Below are positions 1-8,731 of a stretch of DNA of 64,000 bases, in pieces (the first letter of the stretch is position 1; each line of letters begins with the position of its first letter). A program made the translations under genes and the position numbers. The stretch comes from JBHOQS01 sp042408875 (GTDB lineage: Bacteria > Chloroflexota > UBA11872 > JBHOQS01): contig JBHOQS010000015.1 of the NCBI GenBank assembly GCA_042408875.1, positions 1-64,000 on the forward strand, given 5' to 3'. A model generated the notes under the pieces. That model saw only the letters and a list, made by a program, of their open reading frames with translations. It searched no databases and was not told where the DNA came from.

Positions 1-1
1 G

Positions 2-298
2 CAGCTGCGCGAGCTGGTGATCCTGGTCGAAGATCTGGCCTTCCGATCGGTGCGCGAGCGCCTGGCCCGCCAGTTGTTGCAGGAGGCCAGCGAGGGCACA
101 GCCGAGCTCACGCACCAGGAGCTGGCCGAACGGACGGGGACAGTCCGCGAGATCGCCGGGCGGGCGCTGCGCCAGTTGGCCCAGGAAGGATTGGTACGGC
201 TCGAGCGCGGCCGCGTGATCGTGCTCGATCGTGCGGGCCTGGCGCGGATCCTGGAGGGCGATCGGGCCCAGGTCGGAAGCCGGAAGCTGCTATCTTGA
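2..298 (+). CDS. Crp/Fnr-family transcriptional regulator, C-terminal part (5' end outside window)
   Basis: The frame is open from the first base and reads QLRELVILVEDLAFRSVRERLA, so the gene begins upstream of the window. The visible 98 residues look like the dimerisation helix followed by the winged helix-turn-helix of a Crp/Fnr regulator: the stretch LTHQELAERTGTVREIAGRAL is the HTH and LAQEGLVRLERGRVIVLD is the wing. The cyclic-nucleotide-binding or Fe-S sensor domain would lie off the window, so the ligand cannot be told. A ferredoxin follows about 100 bp downstream on the same strand, which may be coincidence or a redox link. Confidence 0.85.
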   Translation, partial: QLRELVILVEDLAFRSVRERLARQLLQEASEGTAELTHQELAERTGTVREIAGRALRQLAQEGLVRLERGRVIVLDRAGLARILEGDRAQVGSRKLLS

Positions 299-341
299 AC
301 CGGGGAATGAGACAAAAGTAGCAGACAGGCCGGGATCGCGC

Positions 342-350
342 TGGTATGCT
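342..350 (+). promoter_or_regulatory. possible extended -10 promoter of the ferredoxin gene
   Basis: TGGTATGCT fits an extended -10 (TG, one base, then TATGCT) 45 nt before the ferredoxin start. No convincing -35 is visible. Weak call. Confidence 0.3.
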
Positions 351-394
351 ATAGACACCAAATGTTTCCGCTTGTAGTTAAAGGGAACCGCACC

Positions 395-634
395 ATGGCC
401 TACATTATCACCGAGCCGTGTATCGGCACCAAGGATGCCTCCTGCGTCGCCGTCTGCCCGGTCGACTGCATCTACGAGGGCGAGGACCAATACTACATCA
501 ACCCCGACGAGTGCATCGACTGCGGCGCATGCGAGCCAGTCTGTCCGGTAACCGCCATCTTCCCGCTCGACGCGGTCCCGCCCGAGTGGCAAGAGTACAT
601 CGAGAAGAACGCGGCATGGTACGCTAACCGCTGA
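395..634 (+). CDS. 7Fe ferredoxin (3Fe-4S plus 4Fe-4S)
   Basis: A 79-residue electron carrier. The cysteines follow the Azotobacter FdI-type pattern: C9, C17 and C50 would bind the 3Fe-4S cluster, C21, C40, C43 and C46 the 4Fe-4S cluster, and C25 would be the free cysteine. The ATG at 395 is chosen over an in-frame ATG at 362 because AAAGGGA sits about 8 nt before it and the homologous N-terminus MAYIITEPC is typical. The short acidic C-terminal tail (PEWQEYIEKNAAW) is common in this family. The gene's last 11 nt overlap the 3' end of the convergent gene on the other strand. Confidence 0.93.
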   Translation: MAYIITEPCIGTKDASCVAVCPVDCIYEGEDQYYINPDECIDCGACEPVCPVTAIFPLDAVPPEWQEYIEKNAAWYANR

Positions 635-1856
635 CGCGGACCAGTTCCCTCGCGACGGCACGGCTGCGCGGGGCCAGCGCTCCAGGAAAACGCTCCGCGC
701 AGCTTTCCTCGGCTTGCAGGGCGCATTCCCAGGCCGGGTCATGCACTGGCCCTGTCTGGCTGAGGACCTGAACCTGTGTCCCTAGCGCGGCCCAGCTTAC
801 CCCACCATCCAGGCTCTTGAAGATCGCCCCTTGCTCCCCTACGAGGTACAGCGTGTCCGGAGCGGCAGCGCACAGCGCGGTGATCTGCTGGGCCCGTGGA
901 GTCCCAGCCGCCAGCGGCACTGCGCTGGCGACACGGTGCCAGGAGCGCCCACCGTCGAGCGAACGCAGCAAAACGGTAGCGGAGAACACAGGCAACAGCT
1001 GTGACGCTCCCATTGCCGAGCCGGCAGCGACGACAGCGTACCACTCGCCGCCGCCCAACTGACGCATTGTAACGAGCCGCATGCCTGGCCAGGGCCGATC
1101 GATGCGCCAGGTCATCCCGGCATCGTCGGAGTGCGCCATGCCGTACTCCCCGGCGAACCAGAGGTGGTTGCGTCCACTCGCCCACGCGGCGATCCACGCG
1201 CCCAGTCGCGGCGGAGCAAGCGCCTGCCACGATGCACCGGCGTTCTCGCTGCGTCCGGCCCCACTGAGTGTGCCCGCTAGCACGGTCGAGGGATCGGCAA
1301 CGTAGAGGGCGGAGGACCGTGGGGTAAACGCTCCAGTCAGCGGCGCCGTTGCCTCCCAGGACCATCCCCCGTCCTGGCTTCGCAGCACGCTCCCGTCTAC
1401 CGTCAGGGCGTAGCCCGCACCGGGGCTGGCGAAGGCAAGGCGTAGTAAGCCAGCGGGCAAGGTTTGCGTAGCCCACGTCGCCCCACCATCACTGGAGCGG
1501 ACAGTGACGCCGAGCTGGTGGCCCCGCGCTGCCACGATCGTCCCGACAGCAAGGATGTGTAGCTCGTCGAGGTATTGCACATCGGTCAGCACCGCCTCTG
1601 GCAGCGGCGCGCTCACCTGCCACGACACTCCACCATCGCGACTCACCGCGATCATCCCGCGCGCGCCAGCGACGACGAGGCGGCTACCGTCACGGCAGTC
1701 AGCCGCATAGATTGCGGCGCCCTCATAGCCGAAGGGTGCAAACTGCGCGGCTGCACGGGCGCGCAGCAGGAGGAGCAGGCACAGGACGGCAAGCCCCACC
1801 TGAAGCACCGGGCCAACGCCGGCACGTCGCACTCTTACGGGCAGGTCGAGCACCAT
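624..1856 (-). CDS. exported Asp-box/BNR-repeat beta-propeller protein (Ycf48/HCF136-like)
   Basis: 410 residues. The N-terminus has arginines followed by a hydrophobic run (about residues 15-31) and RARAAAQ, which fits a signal peptide or membrane anchor. The rest contains about seven Asp-box motifs of the type S-x-D/N-x-G-x-(S/T)-W (SRDGGVSW, SSDGGATW, SQDGGWSW, SENAGASW, SDDAGMTW, SLDGGRSW, SLDGGVSW), so a six- or seven-bladed propeller is expected. The Ycf48 family assembles photosystem II in phototrophs; in non-phototrophs such proteins are uncharacterised, so no enzymatic role is claimed. The sialidase catalytic residues were not recognised. Confidence 0.75.
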   Translation of the reverse strand: MVLDLPVRVRRAGVGPVLQVGLAVLCLLLLLRARAAAQFAPFGYEGAAIYAADCRDGSRLVVAGARGMIAVSRDGGVSWQVSAPLPEAVLTDVQYLDELHILAVGTIVAARGHQLGVTVRSSDGGATWATQTLPAGLLRLAFASPGAGYALTVDGSVLRSQDGGWSWEATAPLTGAFTPRSSALYVADPSTVLAGTLSGAGRSENAGASWQALAPPRLGAWIAAWASGRNHLWFAGEYGMAHSDDAGMTWRIDRPWPGMRLVTMRQLGGGEWYAVVAAGSAMGASQLLPVFSATVLLRSLDGGRSWHRVASAVPLAAGTPRAQQITALCAAAPDTLYLVGEQGAIFKSLDGGVSWAALGTQVQVLSQTGPVHDPAWECALQAEESCAERFPGALAPRSRAVARELVRVSG

Positions 1857-1973
1857 GCGCGTCTACGACATTATTTATGTTAAAGAATTCACCGCCCTAG
1901 TCATTCTACACTATGTCATGCAATTTTCTCCAAATGGTGTACATATCAGATCCACTTTACATTTCTTTATACA

Positions 1974-2016
1974 TCCAGTCTCTCACTGATCCAGTCTCTC
2001 ACACATCCAGTCTCAT
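1974..2016. repeat. short direct repeats, unit TCCAGTCTCTCAC
   Basis: The 13-nt unit occurs at 1974-1986 and 1990-2002 and in shortened form from 2006. The period is 16 nt. Confidence 0.8.
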
Positions 2017-2425
2017 TGACAGTCACATACATTTCCGTGCTCTCGTCAGGCGCCGGATCGCGCCACCCAGTCGGCATTCCTGATCGTCCGTTCACGTCGT
2101 CAGCTCTATCCCGTAACACGACCTGTAATACGACCTGTTTCTTGTGCTATCCATCTCTTGCTCTCTTGCTACTACGCATAAACCTGTAGTGCCCACAAGC
2201 GGGTGTCTCACCACAGAGGCCGTGCGTCCTGCTCAGTAATCTATCTGGAGCGGCAGTCTGGCTGGCATGGCCTCCGGCATGGACTCGCAGCTCGTGCACT
2301 GGCCGCCCTGGTACGCCTGCCGAGCCCGTGCCATACACGAGCGCCTGCCCTGGGCTGTGCCATCGCGCGTGGTCGAGGCTGGTGCCCAGGCGTAACTTAA
2401 GGGCAGCGTTGCTCGCCCGCGGTCT

Positions 2426-2563
2426 GGGCCGTTTACAACGGCCCTGCGCCCCTACCAGTCGACCCCACGTGCCTATGGAGCGCACGTGGGCGGGCGCCAC
2501 TTGCACGGGCTCGTGCCTACCCCACACGCTCTGGCTGCAGCGCAGGGCGCCTAGGTAGGCACG
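2426..2563. other. cluster of hairpins, possible structured RNA
   Basis: GGGCCGTT/AACGGCCC (2426-2444, 3-nt loop), CCCACGTGC/GCACGTGGG (2464-2490) and GCACG/CGTGC (2503-2516) are consecutive, and CGTGCCTAC (2512-2520) can pair with GTAGGCACG (2555-2563), competing with or closing the last one. This density of perfect stems in a gene-free region suggests a structured transcript, but the strand and identity are unknown. Confidence 0.25.
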
Positions 2564-3083
2564 CAGGAGGGTCTGCCCCTCCCGCGATGGCCGCATGCCT
2601 GCGCATAGCTTGCCTGCTGGTGGCCGTCGCAGGCGTCTGTTTCCCGTGGAACCGCAACAACGGCTTGTCGTCATCTTGTGCTGGCATGGAGATGGGGCGA
2701 CGACTTCTCAGGCATGGCGGTCGATCTACGCGTGAGGCACAGGCGGCCGGTCGCATATGTGGGCGATCACCCCGAATGTGCTAACTGAAAGAGTGGTTTG
2801 ATAGCTATGATTGTATACTGTTTTCTTTTTCCTCCCTGTCATGTAGACTGCTGCTCACCAACCACTGCGCACCAGCCGTGCCCTGAGGGCCGGTCGCCTA
2901 ACCCGGCGCGATCGCACCGGGTAGCGCCTCTGCGTTGGCGTGGACGCAATGGACAATCGGAAGCGCCCGGGCGTATCATGAGCCTCGCACACCATGCGCT
3001 GTGCCGGCAGTATCTCGCGCTGCCAGGGTCTATGGTGCCGGCGGGCACATGGTACTGGCACGCGGAGAGGGCAGGTGAGGGCT

Positions 3084-4211
3084 ATGCCGGGACGAACCGA
3101 GGTCGCTATCGCCGGAGAGCAGTTCCTGATCAACGGGACGCCAACATATGCTGGCCGAGAATATCGCGGCTATCGCATCGAGGGGCTACTTTTGAACGCT
3201 CGCATGGTGCAGGGCATCTTCGATGATGAGAACCCTGACACGCGAGGGCTATGGGCATACCCGGACACGGGCATCTGGGACCCCGAGCGCAACACGCGGG
3301 AGTTCATCGCAGCGATGCCGTCGTGGCGAGCCTGCGGGCTGCTGGCGTTTACGCTCAACCTCCAGGGTGGGAGCCCCATGGGCTATTCGTCCGTCGCAGC
3401 GACGCGCCAGGCGCTTCAGGAGCTGCGGGCGCGCACAGGTGATCCCCGGCCAGTGCCAGAGCTGGCGACGGCCCAGCCGTGGCACAACTCTGCGTTTACG
3501 CCGACCGGCGAGCTCAAGCCGGCCTACCTTGCACGGCTCCGCCGCGTCCTTGACGCCGCTGACCAGCTCGGCATGGTGGTTATCCTGGGGTATTTCTATC
3601 AGGGCCAGGACGAGCGGCTGGCCGACGAGGCAGCGGTCTGCCGGGCGGTGGACAGTATGACCGGCTGGCTGCTGGAAGAAGGCTACACCAACGTACTGGT
3701 CGAGGTGAACAATGAGTGCGACACTCGTTACGAGCACGAGATCTTACAGCCACAACGAGTGCATGAGCTGCTCCTGCGGGTGCGCGCCCAGACGCATCGC
3801 AGCCAACGCCTTCTTGCCGGCACGAGCTATCGCGGCGGCCGGATCCCGGACGAGCAGGTCGTGGCCGCCTCCGATTTTGTGTTGCTACACGGCAACGGCG
3901 TGAGCGATCCAGCGCGTATCGCCGAGATGGTGGACCGCACGCGCGCCCTGCTGACATTCCGCCCCATGCCGGTGCTCTTCAACGAAGACGACCATTACGA
4001 CTTCGACCGCCCGTCTAACAATATGCTGGCCGCCCTCAGCCGGTATGCTTCGTGGGGCTACTTTGACCCGGGCGAGGGCGCAGGCGGCAGGAGCGCACGC
4101 GGTAACTACTGGGATGGCTTCCAGAACGTGCCGGTCAACTGGACGATCAATACCGAGCGCAAGCGGCAGTTCTTCGCTCTTGTCCAGGAAGTGACCCAGG
4201 GAGCGACCTAG
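3084..4211 (+). CDS. TIM-barrel glycoside-hydrolase-like protein
   Basis: 375 residues, no signal peptide. The ATG at 3084 is chosen because GGTGAGG lies just upstream. Two glutamates sit where clan-A glycosidases place acid/base and nucleophile: E211 in VEVNNEC and E301 in VLFNEDDHYDF. Aromatic-rich loops (NPDTRGLWAYPDTGIWDPE, YWDGFQNVPVNW) are as in substrate clefts. The substrate is not predictable. A phosphodiesterase gene starts 28 bp downstream and a second cellulase-like protein lies opposite, so the area may concern sugars. It could be an inactive relative; the function is inference from fold-level resemblance only. Confidence 0.65.
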   Translation: MPGRTEVAIAGEQFLINGTPTYAGREYRGYRIEGLLLNARMVQGIFDDENPDTRGLWAYPDTGIWDPERNTREFIAAMPSWRACGLLAFTLNLQGGSPMGYSSVAATRQALQELRARTGDPRPVPELATAQPWHNSAFTPTGELKPAYLARLRRVLDAADQLGMVVILGYFYQGQDERLADEAAVCRAVDSMTGWLLEEGYTNVLVEVNNECDTRYEHEILQPQRVHELLLRVRAQTHRSQRLLAGTSYRGGRIPDEQVVAASDFVLLHGNGVSDPARIAEMVDRTRALLTFRPMPVLFNEDDHYDFDRPSNNMLAALSRYASWGYFDPGEGAGGRSARGNYWDGFQNVPVNWTINTERKRQFFALVQEVTQGAT

Positions 4212-4239
4212 CCGTGCATGGTGAGGGGAGGCTTCGTCG

Positions 4240-4749
4240 ATGCTGATCGCTGTGCTCTCCGACATCCACGACAACCTGTGGCAGCTTCGCCGGGTGCTGG
4301 AAGACCTGCGCAGTCGCTCGCCCGGCGCGGTAATCTGCTGTGGAGACTTCTGCGCGCCGTTTACGCTGCGGGAACTGGGGGAAGGCTGTACCTGTCCGGT
4401 GCATGCGGTCTTCGGCAACAACGACGGTGATCGCGCCCTGCTCACGCGCACGGCGCTCCAGCTCAGTAACATGACCCTGCACGGGGAGCTTGCGCTGCTG
4501 GAGTTCGACGGGCTGCGCGTGGCGGTCAATCACTACCCCGAGATTACTGGGCCGGTGTGGGCATCAGGCGAGTTCGACCTGGTGTGCACCGGCCACAGCC
4601 ACCGCTGGGAGGAGCGCCGCCAGGATCATCGCGTCCTGCTCAATCCGGGCGAGGTGCTGGGGCGCTTCGGCGAGTCGACCTACGCCCTCTTCGATACGGT
4701 GACCCGCCAGGTCGAGCGCCGCTCCTTCCCGTGGAACCCGCTTCCCTGA
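4240..4749 (+). CDS. YfcE/MJ0936-type metallophosphoesterase
   Basis: 169 residues, the usual length for the small calcineurin-like phosphodiesterases. The metal-binding motifs are in order: SDIHDN (D8, H10), GD (D36), GNND (N60-D62), NHYP and TGHSH, then NPGEV near the end. Members hydrolyse phosphodiesters with Mn or Ni in the cytoplasm; the natural substrate is often unknown. The ATG at 4240 follows GAGGGGAGG closely. It forms a likely two-gene transcript with the TIM-barrel protein upstream and converges on the lipoprotein gene downstream. Confidence 0.88.
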   Translation: MLIAVLSDIHDNLWQLRRVLEDLRSRSPGAVICCGDFCAPFTLRELGEGCTCPVHAVFGNNDGDRALLTRTALQLSNMTLHGELALLEFDGLRVAVNHYPEITGPVWASGEFDLVCTGHSHRWEERRQDHRVLLNPGEVLGRFGESTYALFDTVTRQVERRSFPWNPLP

Positions 4750-4782
4750 CGGGTGCCGCCTGGCTGGCTCTGTCCGCAACAC

Positions 4783-6474
4783 TCACGGCAGGCGCTCCGG
4801 CGGAAGCACCGGAGCATCAGGCGGGACATCCTCCTCGATGAGGATGAGTGGCGATCCACCCACATAGAAGTAGCCTTCAGGATCGCTGCCGAGCGTCGGG
4901 TGCACGAAGCGGCGAGTGGCTGGCTCAAGCGCGATGAGCCATAGGCGGCTGTCTTCAGAAAGCTGCGCCGGGTGGCGGCTGCCATACTTGTCTAGCAGGT
5001 AGGCGCGGCTGCCCAGGCGCGGCACGCCGACCGTGAGGGGATCGGGGCCAGAGTTCCACACGATGCTGGCCCGCCGCCCGCCACGTTGCGCCGCGACGAG
5101 CTGCACCAGCCATTCATAGCGCGGGGCGCGGGAGCGCAGGTTCTGCGGGTCAGGCCGCGTGAGCGCCACGAGTTCGATGCGCTCGGCGCCGCCCAGGGCC
5201 TCTGCCATGACCGCGTAGGCGTGATACGCCGGGCGCAGGCGCACTGCGTCGGTGTTCGCCGGATCAGGATGGAAGCGCACCAGGCCCCAGAGCTCATCCG
5301 GCACCGGCGGCGGGTCATCCTGCATGGCCTGCCAGAACACCTTCTCATATCCAGCGGCCAGGGCGACGGCATACGCCTGAATGACGAACGAAGCCTGCTC
5401 GTCCTGCGTGATGCGAAAGTGGTCATTGCGGGTAGCAGGATCCCAGCCAGGTACCGCCGAGTCGTCGTACGGCATAGCATTGAGCTCGGCCAGCCAGACC
5501 GGCTTGCTGAAGCCGGCCGCAGCGAAGAGATCGCGCAGCCCCGGGCGGTCCAGCGGGTCCAGCGCGTACGGCGCGCCATACATGCGATCCCAGGGGTCGT
5601 GCGCGTTGCGGAAGAGATTGATAGCGAAGACGTCGAAGAAGTAATTGTTCGCCGGCCCTTCAGGATCGCGCGCCACCACCTCCAGGAAGCGCTGTACCCA
5701 CGCCTTATCCGTATGGAAGCTATACGGCGCAGTCACGACCAGCGCCTGGGGAGTTGCCTGCTTTACCGCCTGATACGCGACTTTGAGCAAGAGGTAGTAC
5801 TCTTCGAGTGTACCGGCCCAGGTGTGGTATGTGCCGTTTGGTCCATCCGGTGGGATTTCCACCTCGTTCCAGATCAGCCACGCCTCGATCTCACCCGCAT
5901 ACTCCTTCGCCATGTCGTACATGAACGCCGCCCAGTAGTTGTCCCGGTTGATGCGTCCATCAGGCAGAAACACCGGCAACCCGAGGTTGCGCGGGACCGA
6001 GCGTGGACCGTGCTGGGGATCGCGCGCGGCCCACGCAGGTGTGCCGATGACGATGCCGGCCACGTGACGGCCTGACGCTCGTTCCCGACGCAGCACGCGA
6101 CGATCCAGATAGTGGGGGTTAAATGTGTCCGGGCCGCCGGGCTGAAGCTCTGGCCAGACGATGGTCCAGCGGGTCCAGCCCGCGCCGAGCTCGTCGGCCA
6201 GCGCGGCAGCGCGAAACGTCTCGTTGATACCCAGCCGCGGGTCACGCAGTCTCGGCACCGGGGTTGCCGTGGGCTGCGCCGTCGGCGCAGGGCTCGGCGA
6301 GGGAGTAACAGTTGGACGGGTAACAGGCGTGTCCTCTACTGGAAGGCGTGCGGGAGCCGTCGGTGAGGCCACCGCACGCGGCCCCGGCTGATCGGGCGGT
6401 CCGGTAGACGCGACCCCACAGGCTGAAGCAAAGCCGGCCAGCAGCAAAAGCAGCAGAAGCAGCAGCAGTCGCAC
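4783..6474 (-). CDS. lipoprotein with cellulase-like (GH39/GH5-type) catalytic domain
   Basis: The frame is open farther upstream, but the GTG at 6474 gives a clean start: M-R, then eleven leucines, AGFASAC with a plausible lipobox Cys, then a Pro/Thr linker (about residues 20-70). The catalytic region contains WNEVEI (E204, probable acid/base) and LAELNAM (E330, probable nucleophile), in the spacing expected for clan-A retaining glycosidases. About 563 residues in all; the last ~90 residues look like a beta-rich accessory domain. An extracellular, membrane-tethered glycosidase is inferred; the substrate is unknown. The poly-Leu stretch is a CAG/CTG-type codon run and is unusually pure. Confidence 0.75.
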   Translation of the reverse strand: MRLLLLLLLLLLAGFASACGVASTGPPDQPGPRAVASPTAPARLPVEDTPVTRPTVTPSPSPAPTAQPTATPVPRLRDPRLGINETFRAAALADELGAGWTRWTIVWPELQPGGPDTFNPHYLDRRVLRRERASGRHVAGIVIGTPAWAARDPQHGPRSVPRNLGLPVFLPDGRINRDNYWAAFMYDMAKEYAGEIEAWLIWNEVEIPPDGPNGTYHTWAGTLEEYYLLLKVAYQAVKQATPQALVVTAPYSFHTDKAWVQRFLEVVARDPEGPANNYFFDVFAINLFRNAHDPWDRMYGAPYALDPLDRPGLRDLFAAAGFSKPVWLAELNAMPYDDSAVPGWDPATRNDHFRITQDEQASFVIQAYAVALAAGYEKVFWQAMQDDPPPVPDELWGLVRFHPDPANTDAVRLRPAYHAYAVMAEALGGAERIELVALTRPDPQNLRSRAPRYEWLVQLVAAQRGGRRASIVWNSGPDPLTVGVPRLGSRAYLLDKYGSRHPAQLSEDSRLWLIALEPATRRFVHPTLGSDPEGYFYVGGSPLILIEEDVPPDAPVLPPERLP

Positions 6475-6607
6475 AGGCTCTAGTGTAGGCCGTCCCCCGC
6501 GCAGGCCCGCGATGTGGCGTACGCGCGGGGGATGTCGCGTACCTCTACCGCGCCGGCACGCCGTCGTTGGTCGCGCGGCTGCCGGCGGACATGGCTCGCT
6601 TATAGCG

Positions 6608-6613
6608 TATAAT
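6608..6613 (+). promoter_or_regulatory. consensus -10 (TATAAT) ahead of the SDR gene
   Basis: TATAAT lies 60 nt before the chosen start at 6673 in the divergent spacer. The -35 region is GC-rich with no TTGACA match, so it may depend on an activator, or may be chance. Confidence 0.35.
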
Positions 6614-6672
6614 GCACTGGAAAGCTCTATCCAGCCGCCCTGCTGGCAGTGTTTCCCACTGAGGAGGCGCGT

Positions 6673-7440
6673 GTGCAGGACGTACTGCATAGCCTGTTCG
6701 GCCTGACCGGCCAGGTGGCGATCGTCACCGGCGGCGGGCGCGGCATTGGCCGCGCCATCAGTTTGCTCTTTGCGCAGGCCGGCGCGGACCTGACGATCTG
6801 CGGCCGGACAGCGGGCCCGCTTGAGGAGACCGCCGCGCAGGTGCGCGCCCTGGGCCGCCGGGCGCTAGCCATCCCGTGTGATGTCAGCGACGCGGCGCAG
6901 GTCAACGCCATGGTGGCGCGGACATTTGAGGAGTACGGCCGCATCGACGTGCTGGTGAACAACGCCGGCTTCAGCCAGAAGGGCCAGATGCTCGAGACTA
7001 CCGATGCGGATTGGGCGGCGGTGCTCGATACAAACCTCACGGGTGCGTTCTACTGTGCCCGTGCAGTGTTCCCGATCATGCAGCGCCAGCGCAGCGGCTG
7101 CATCATCAACATCGCCAGCATCTCCGGCCAGACCGGCGGTGTCTCGGCGAACGTCAATTACGCCGCCTCAAAGGCCGGCATGATCGGCTTCACCAAGGCA
7201 CTGGCCCGGCAGATGGCCGCCTTCGGCGGCCGCGCCAATGCTATCGCACCCGGGCAGATCAACACGCGCTTGAGCACGCTGCCGGAGGAGCGCCTGCGTT
7301 ACATCCTCTCGATCACCCCGCTCGGACGGCTGGGCACGCCGGAGGAGGTCGCAGCTGGCGCGCTCTTCCTGGCCTCACCAGCTGCCTCCTTCATTACTGG
7401 ACACACGCTCAACATCAACGGTGGGATCCTGATGGAATGA
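6673..7440 (+). CDS. short-chain dehydrogenase/reductase (FabG-like)
   Basis: 255 residues of classical SDR: cofactor motif TGGGRGIG (residues 19-26), NNAG (96-99), catalytic S149 or S151, Y163 and K167 in YAASK, and the C-terminal SFITGHTLNINGG. R23 after TGGG and the absence of an acidic residue in the next position favour NADPH, a weak inference. The GTG at 6673 is chosen over the GTG at 6649 because GAGGAGG ends 5 nt before it. The substrate cannot be told; family members include 3-oxoacyl-ACP reductases and sugar dehydrogenases. Confidence 0.88.
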   Translation: MQDVLHSLFGLTGQVAIVTGGGRGIGRAISLLFAQAGADLTICGRTAGPLEETAAQVRALGRRALAIPCDVSDAAQVNAMVARTFEEYGRIDVLVNNAGFSQKGQMLETTDADWAAVLDTNLTGAFYCARAVFPIMQRQRSGCIINIASISGQTGGVSANVNYAASKAGMIGFTKALARQMAAFGGRANAIAPGQINTRLSTLPEERLRYILSITPLGRLGTPEEVAAGALFLASPAASFITGHTLNINGGILME

Positions 7441-7489
7441 TCCCGTCGTAGGCGGGTAGAGAACGCAGAGCGTCAACCAGTTCAAGACA

Positions 7490-7515
7490 TACAAGGTGTA
7501 GATGTACAAGGCGTA
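7490..7515. repeat. tandem near-duplicate, unit TACAAGGYGTA
   Basis: TACAAGGTGTA at 7490 and TACAAGGCGTA at 7505, period 15 nt, in the leader of the next gene. Confidence 0.8.
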
Positions 7516-7559
7516 AATAGACCAGCCTTGCCGCACGCGGCGAAAGGGGGAGATGAGCG

Positions 7560-7766
7560 TTGCCAACGCTGGATATCATCATTCGTGACGACGAAGGAAA
7601 GGTTGTCGGCCGTATGATTGCAACGGAGAAGACGTTCCGCACCGGCAGCGTCGGCTTCTACGCCAACCAGAAGCTGGAGCTCGGTGGCGCACGATACCAG
7701 GTCCAGTTCCAGGCTGTGAAGATCGGCTCAAAGGCCGGAGCGCCGGCATCTGACAGTGCCGCGTAG
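7560..7766 (+). CDS. small protein of unknown function
   Basis: 68 residues beginning MPTLDIIIRDDEGKVVGRMI. The TTG start is supported by AAAGGGGGAG 9 nt upstream and by strong coding bias. It has alternating hydrophobic residues that suggest a small beta-barrel or sheet, with a Ser/Ala tail. No signal peptide or cysteines. I do not recognise the family. It sits alone between the SDR and a membrane protein gene, with microduplications on both sides. Confidence 0.65.
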   Translation: MPTLDIIIRDDEGKVVGRMIATEKTFRTGSVGFYANQKLELGGARYQVQFQAVKIGSKAGAPASDSAA

Positions 7767-7815
7767 CACCCGCCGACGTGGGGCTGGTGCTGCTCGTGCA
7801 TGCCTTGATTTAGCT

Positions 7816-7841
7816 GATTTAGTTAGATGATTTAGTTAGAT
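7816..7841. repeat. perfect tandem duplication, unit GATTTAGTTAGAT
   Basis: Two exact 13-nt copies back to back (7816-7828, 7829-7841) with a partial third (GATTTAG) at 7807, 31 nt before the next start codon. Confidence 0.92.
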
Positions 7842-7872
7842 AGGCCGCCGGGCGGCCAGAAAGGACCGGGCT

Positions 7873-8433
7873 ATGGGTCCTGCTGATACGCCTCTTGATG
7901 CTACCTCCCCAGCAGAGGTACGCAGCACACCTGTGCCGCCGACCGGCCTGCGGGTGCTTCTCTCGCGTAGCAACCCGTTCGATACGCGTGGCTGGGCGCC
8001 GGACAATCGCTGGGTTGAGCCTCCGCCCGGCCAGTTTCGCTCGCTCGTGCAGTGGATGGTGGCCGTTGCCGAGCGCATCCTGGCACTCGCTATTCTGCTC
8101 ACAGTTGCGGTCCTGGCTGTCTCCGTCATGCTGGTTGCCCTCTTCGACGGCCGCGCCGCCCAGATCGTGCAGGTGAGCCGCTTTGGACTAGCCATTGTCG
8201 GTGCGCTGCTTATCCTCGACGCTGGCCTCCATGCCGCTGATGTCATTGAAACCCCAGGTATGGGCAAGGTCGAGGAGCCCGTGATCCTCGCTATCGCCGG
8301 TATTCTGCTGGTGTGGCTCAATAGCCTCGCCACCGAGGGCATTGCCAATAGGCCCGAGGCTGCGCTGGTAGTTCCGGCCTGTGCGGGCTCAATCGCGCTC
8401 CTGCAGTGGCTGAAAGATATACGGAGGTCCTGA
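7873..8433 (+). CDS. four-helix membrane protein, possibly PsiE-like
   Basis: 186 residues. A soluble N-terminus of about 60 residues is followed by four hydrophobic segments (about residues 60-90, 98-117, 136-155 and 160-180). Size and helix number resemble the phosphate-starvation-inducible PsiE family, but no diagnostic motif was found. AGAAAGGA precedes the ATG. The stop is 1 nt before the ATG of the next gene, so the two are almost certainly co-transcribed and translationally coupled. Confidence 0.7.
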   Translation: MGPADTPLDATSPAEVRSTPVPPTGLRVLLSRSNPFDTRGWAPDNRWVEPPPGQFRSLVQWMVAVAERILALAILLTVAVLAVSVMLVALFDGRAAQIVQVSRFGLAIVGALLILDAGLHAADVIETPGMGKVEEPVILAIAGILLVWLNSLATEGIANRPEAALVVPACAGSIALLQWLKDIRRS

Positions 8434-8434
8434 C

Positions 8435-8731
8435 ATGCCCCGCACCCGCAGCGCACGCCGCTGGCACCTGCGCCGCCTCTCACTCTGGCAGATCTGGAAC
8501 CTGGTCGGCCTGGCCTTCTTCCTGTACCTGCTGATCACCCGCCGGAAGAAGGTTGGCTATCTCCTCGGGGTCATCCCGTATGACTTCCGGGCGCCGACGC
8601 CACGCGTCCTCCTCGAGCGGATGTGGAACCCCGGCGACCGCCGGCTCTTCACGCCGCGCCCGTTCGGCATCGGCTGGACGGTCAATCTCTACACAGTCGC
8701 GCGGAAGCTCGGACTTGCCCCAGCGCGCTAG
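8435..8731 (+). CDS. DUF5808-like small membrane-associated protein
   Basis: 98 residues: basic N-terminus, one hydrophobic segment (IWNLVGLAFFLYLLI, about residues 20-34), a GYLLGVIPYDFRAPTP stretch, and the C-terminal signature WNPGDRRLFTPRPFGIGWTV, which matches what I remember of DUF5808 (WNPDDPRL...GWGWTLN). Function unknown. It is coupled to the preceding four-helix protein. Confidence 0.7.
   Translation: MPRTRSARRWHLRRLSLWQIWNLVGLAFFLYLLITRRKKVGYLLGVIPYDFRAPTPRVLLERMWNPGDRRLFTPRPFGIGWTVNLYTVARKLGLAPAR

Larger units (their letters stand above)
1857..3083. other. 1.2 kb region without a supported gene
   Basis: This spacer separates the divergent propeller gene and the TIM-barrel gene. 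No open frame here has recognisable protein character. It holds a short AT-richer part with tandem TCCAGTCTC repeats (about 1974-2016), a second doublet ACGACCTGT at 2118-2138, and a GC-rich segment with several hairpins (2426-2563). Nothing matched tmRNA, RNase P RNA, SRP RNA or a tRNA by eye. Confidence 0.5.

Noticed and set aside
624..634. Frameshift at the ferredoxin end
   Set aside because: The 11-nt overlap with the convergent gene is a normal tail-to-tail overlap; both proteins have complete ends.
2147..2674. Long open frame on the minus strand in the gene-free region
   Set aside because: Composition is Arg/Gly/Ala/Cys-rich without hydrophobic core pattern, no ribosome site and no family resemblance. 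It is overlapped by hairpins and other random frames.
2030..2800. RNase P RNA, tmRNA or SRP RNA
   Set aside because: The universally conserved blocks of these RNAs (for example GAGGAAAGUCC of RNase P) were not found on either strand.
2798..3226. Open frame ahead of the TIM-barrel gene
   Set aside because: Reads through the AT-rich leader and overlaps the real gene in another frame; Cys/Arg-rich nonsense composition.
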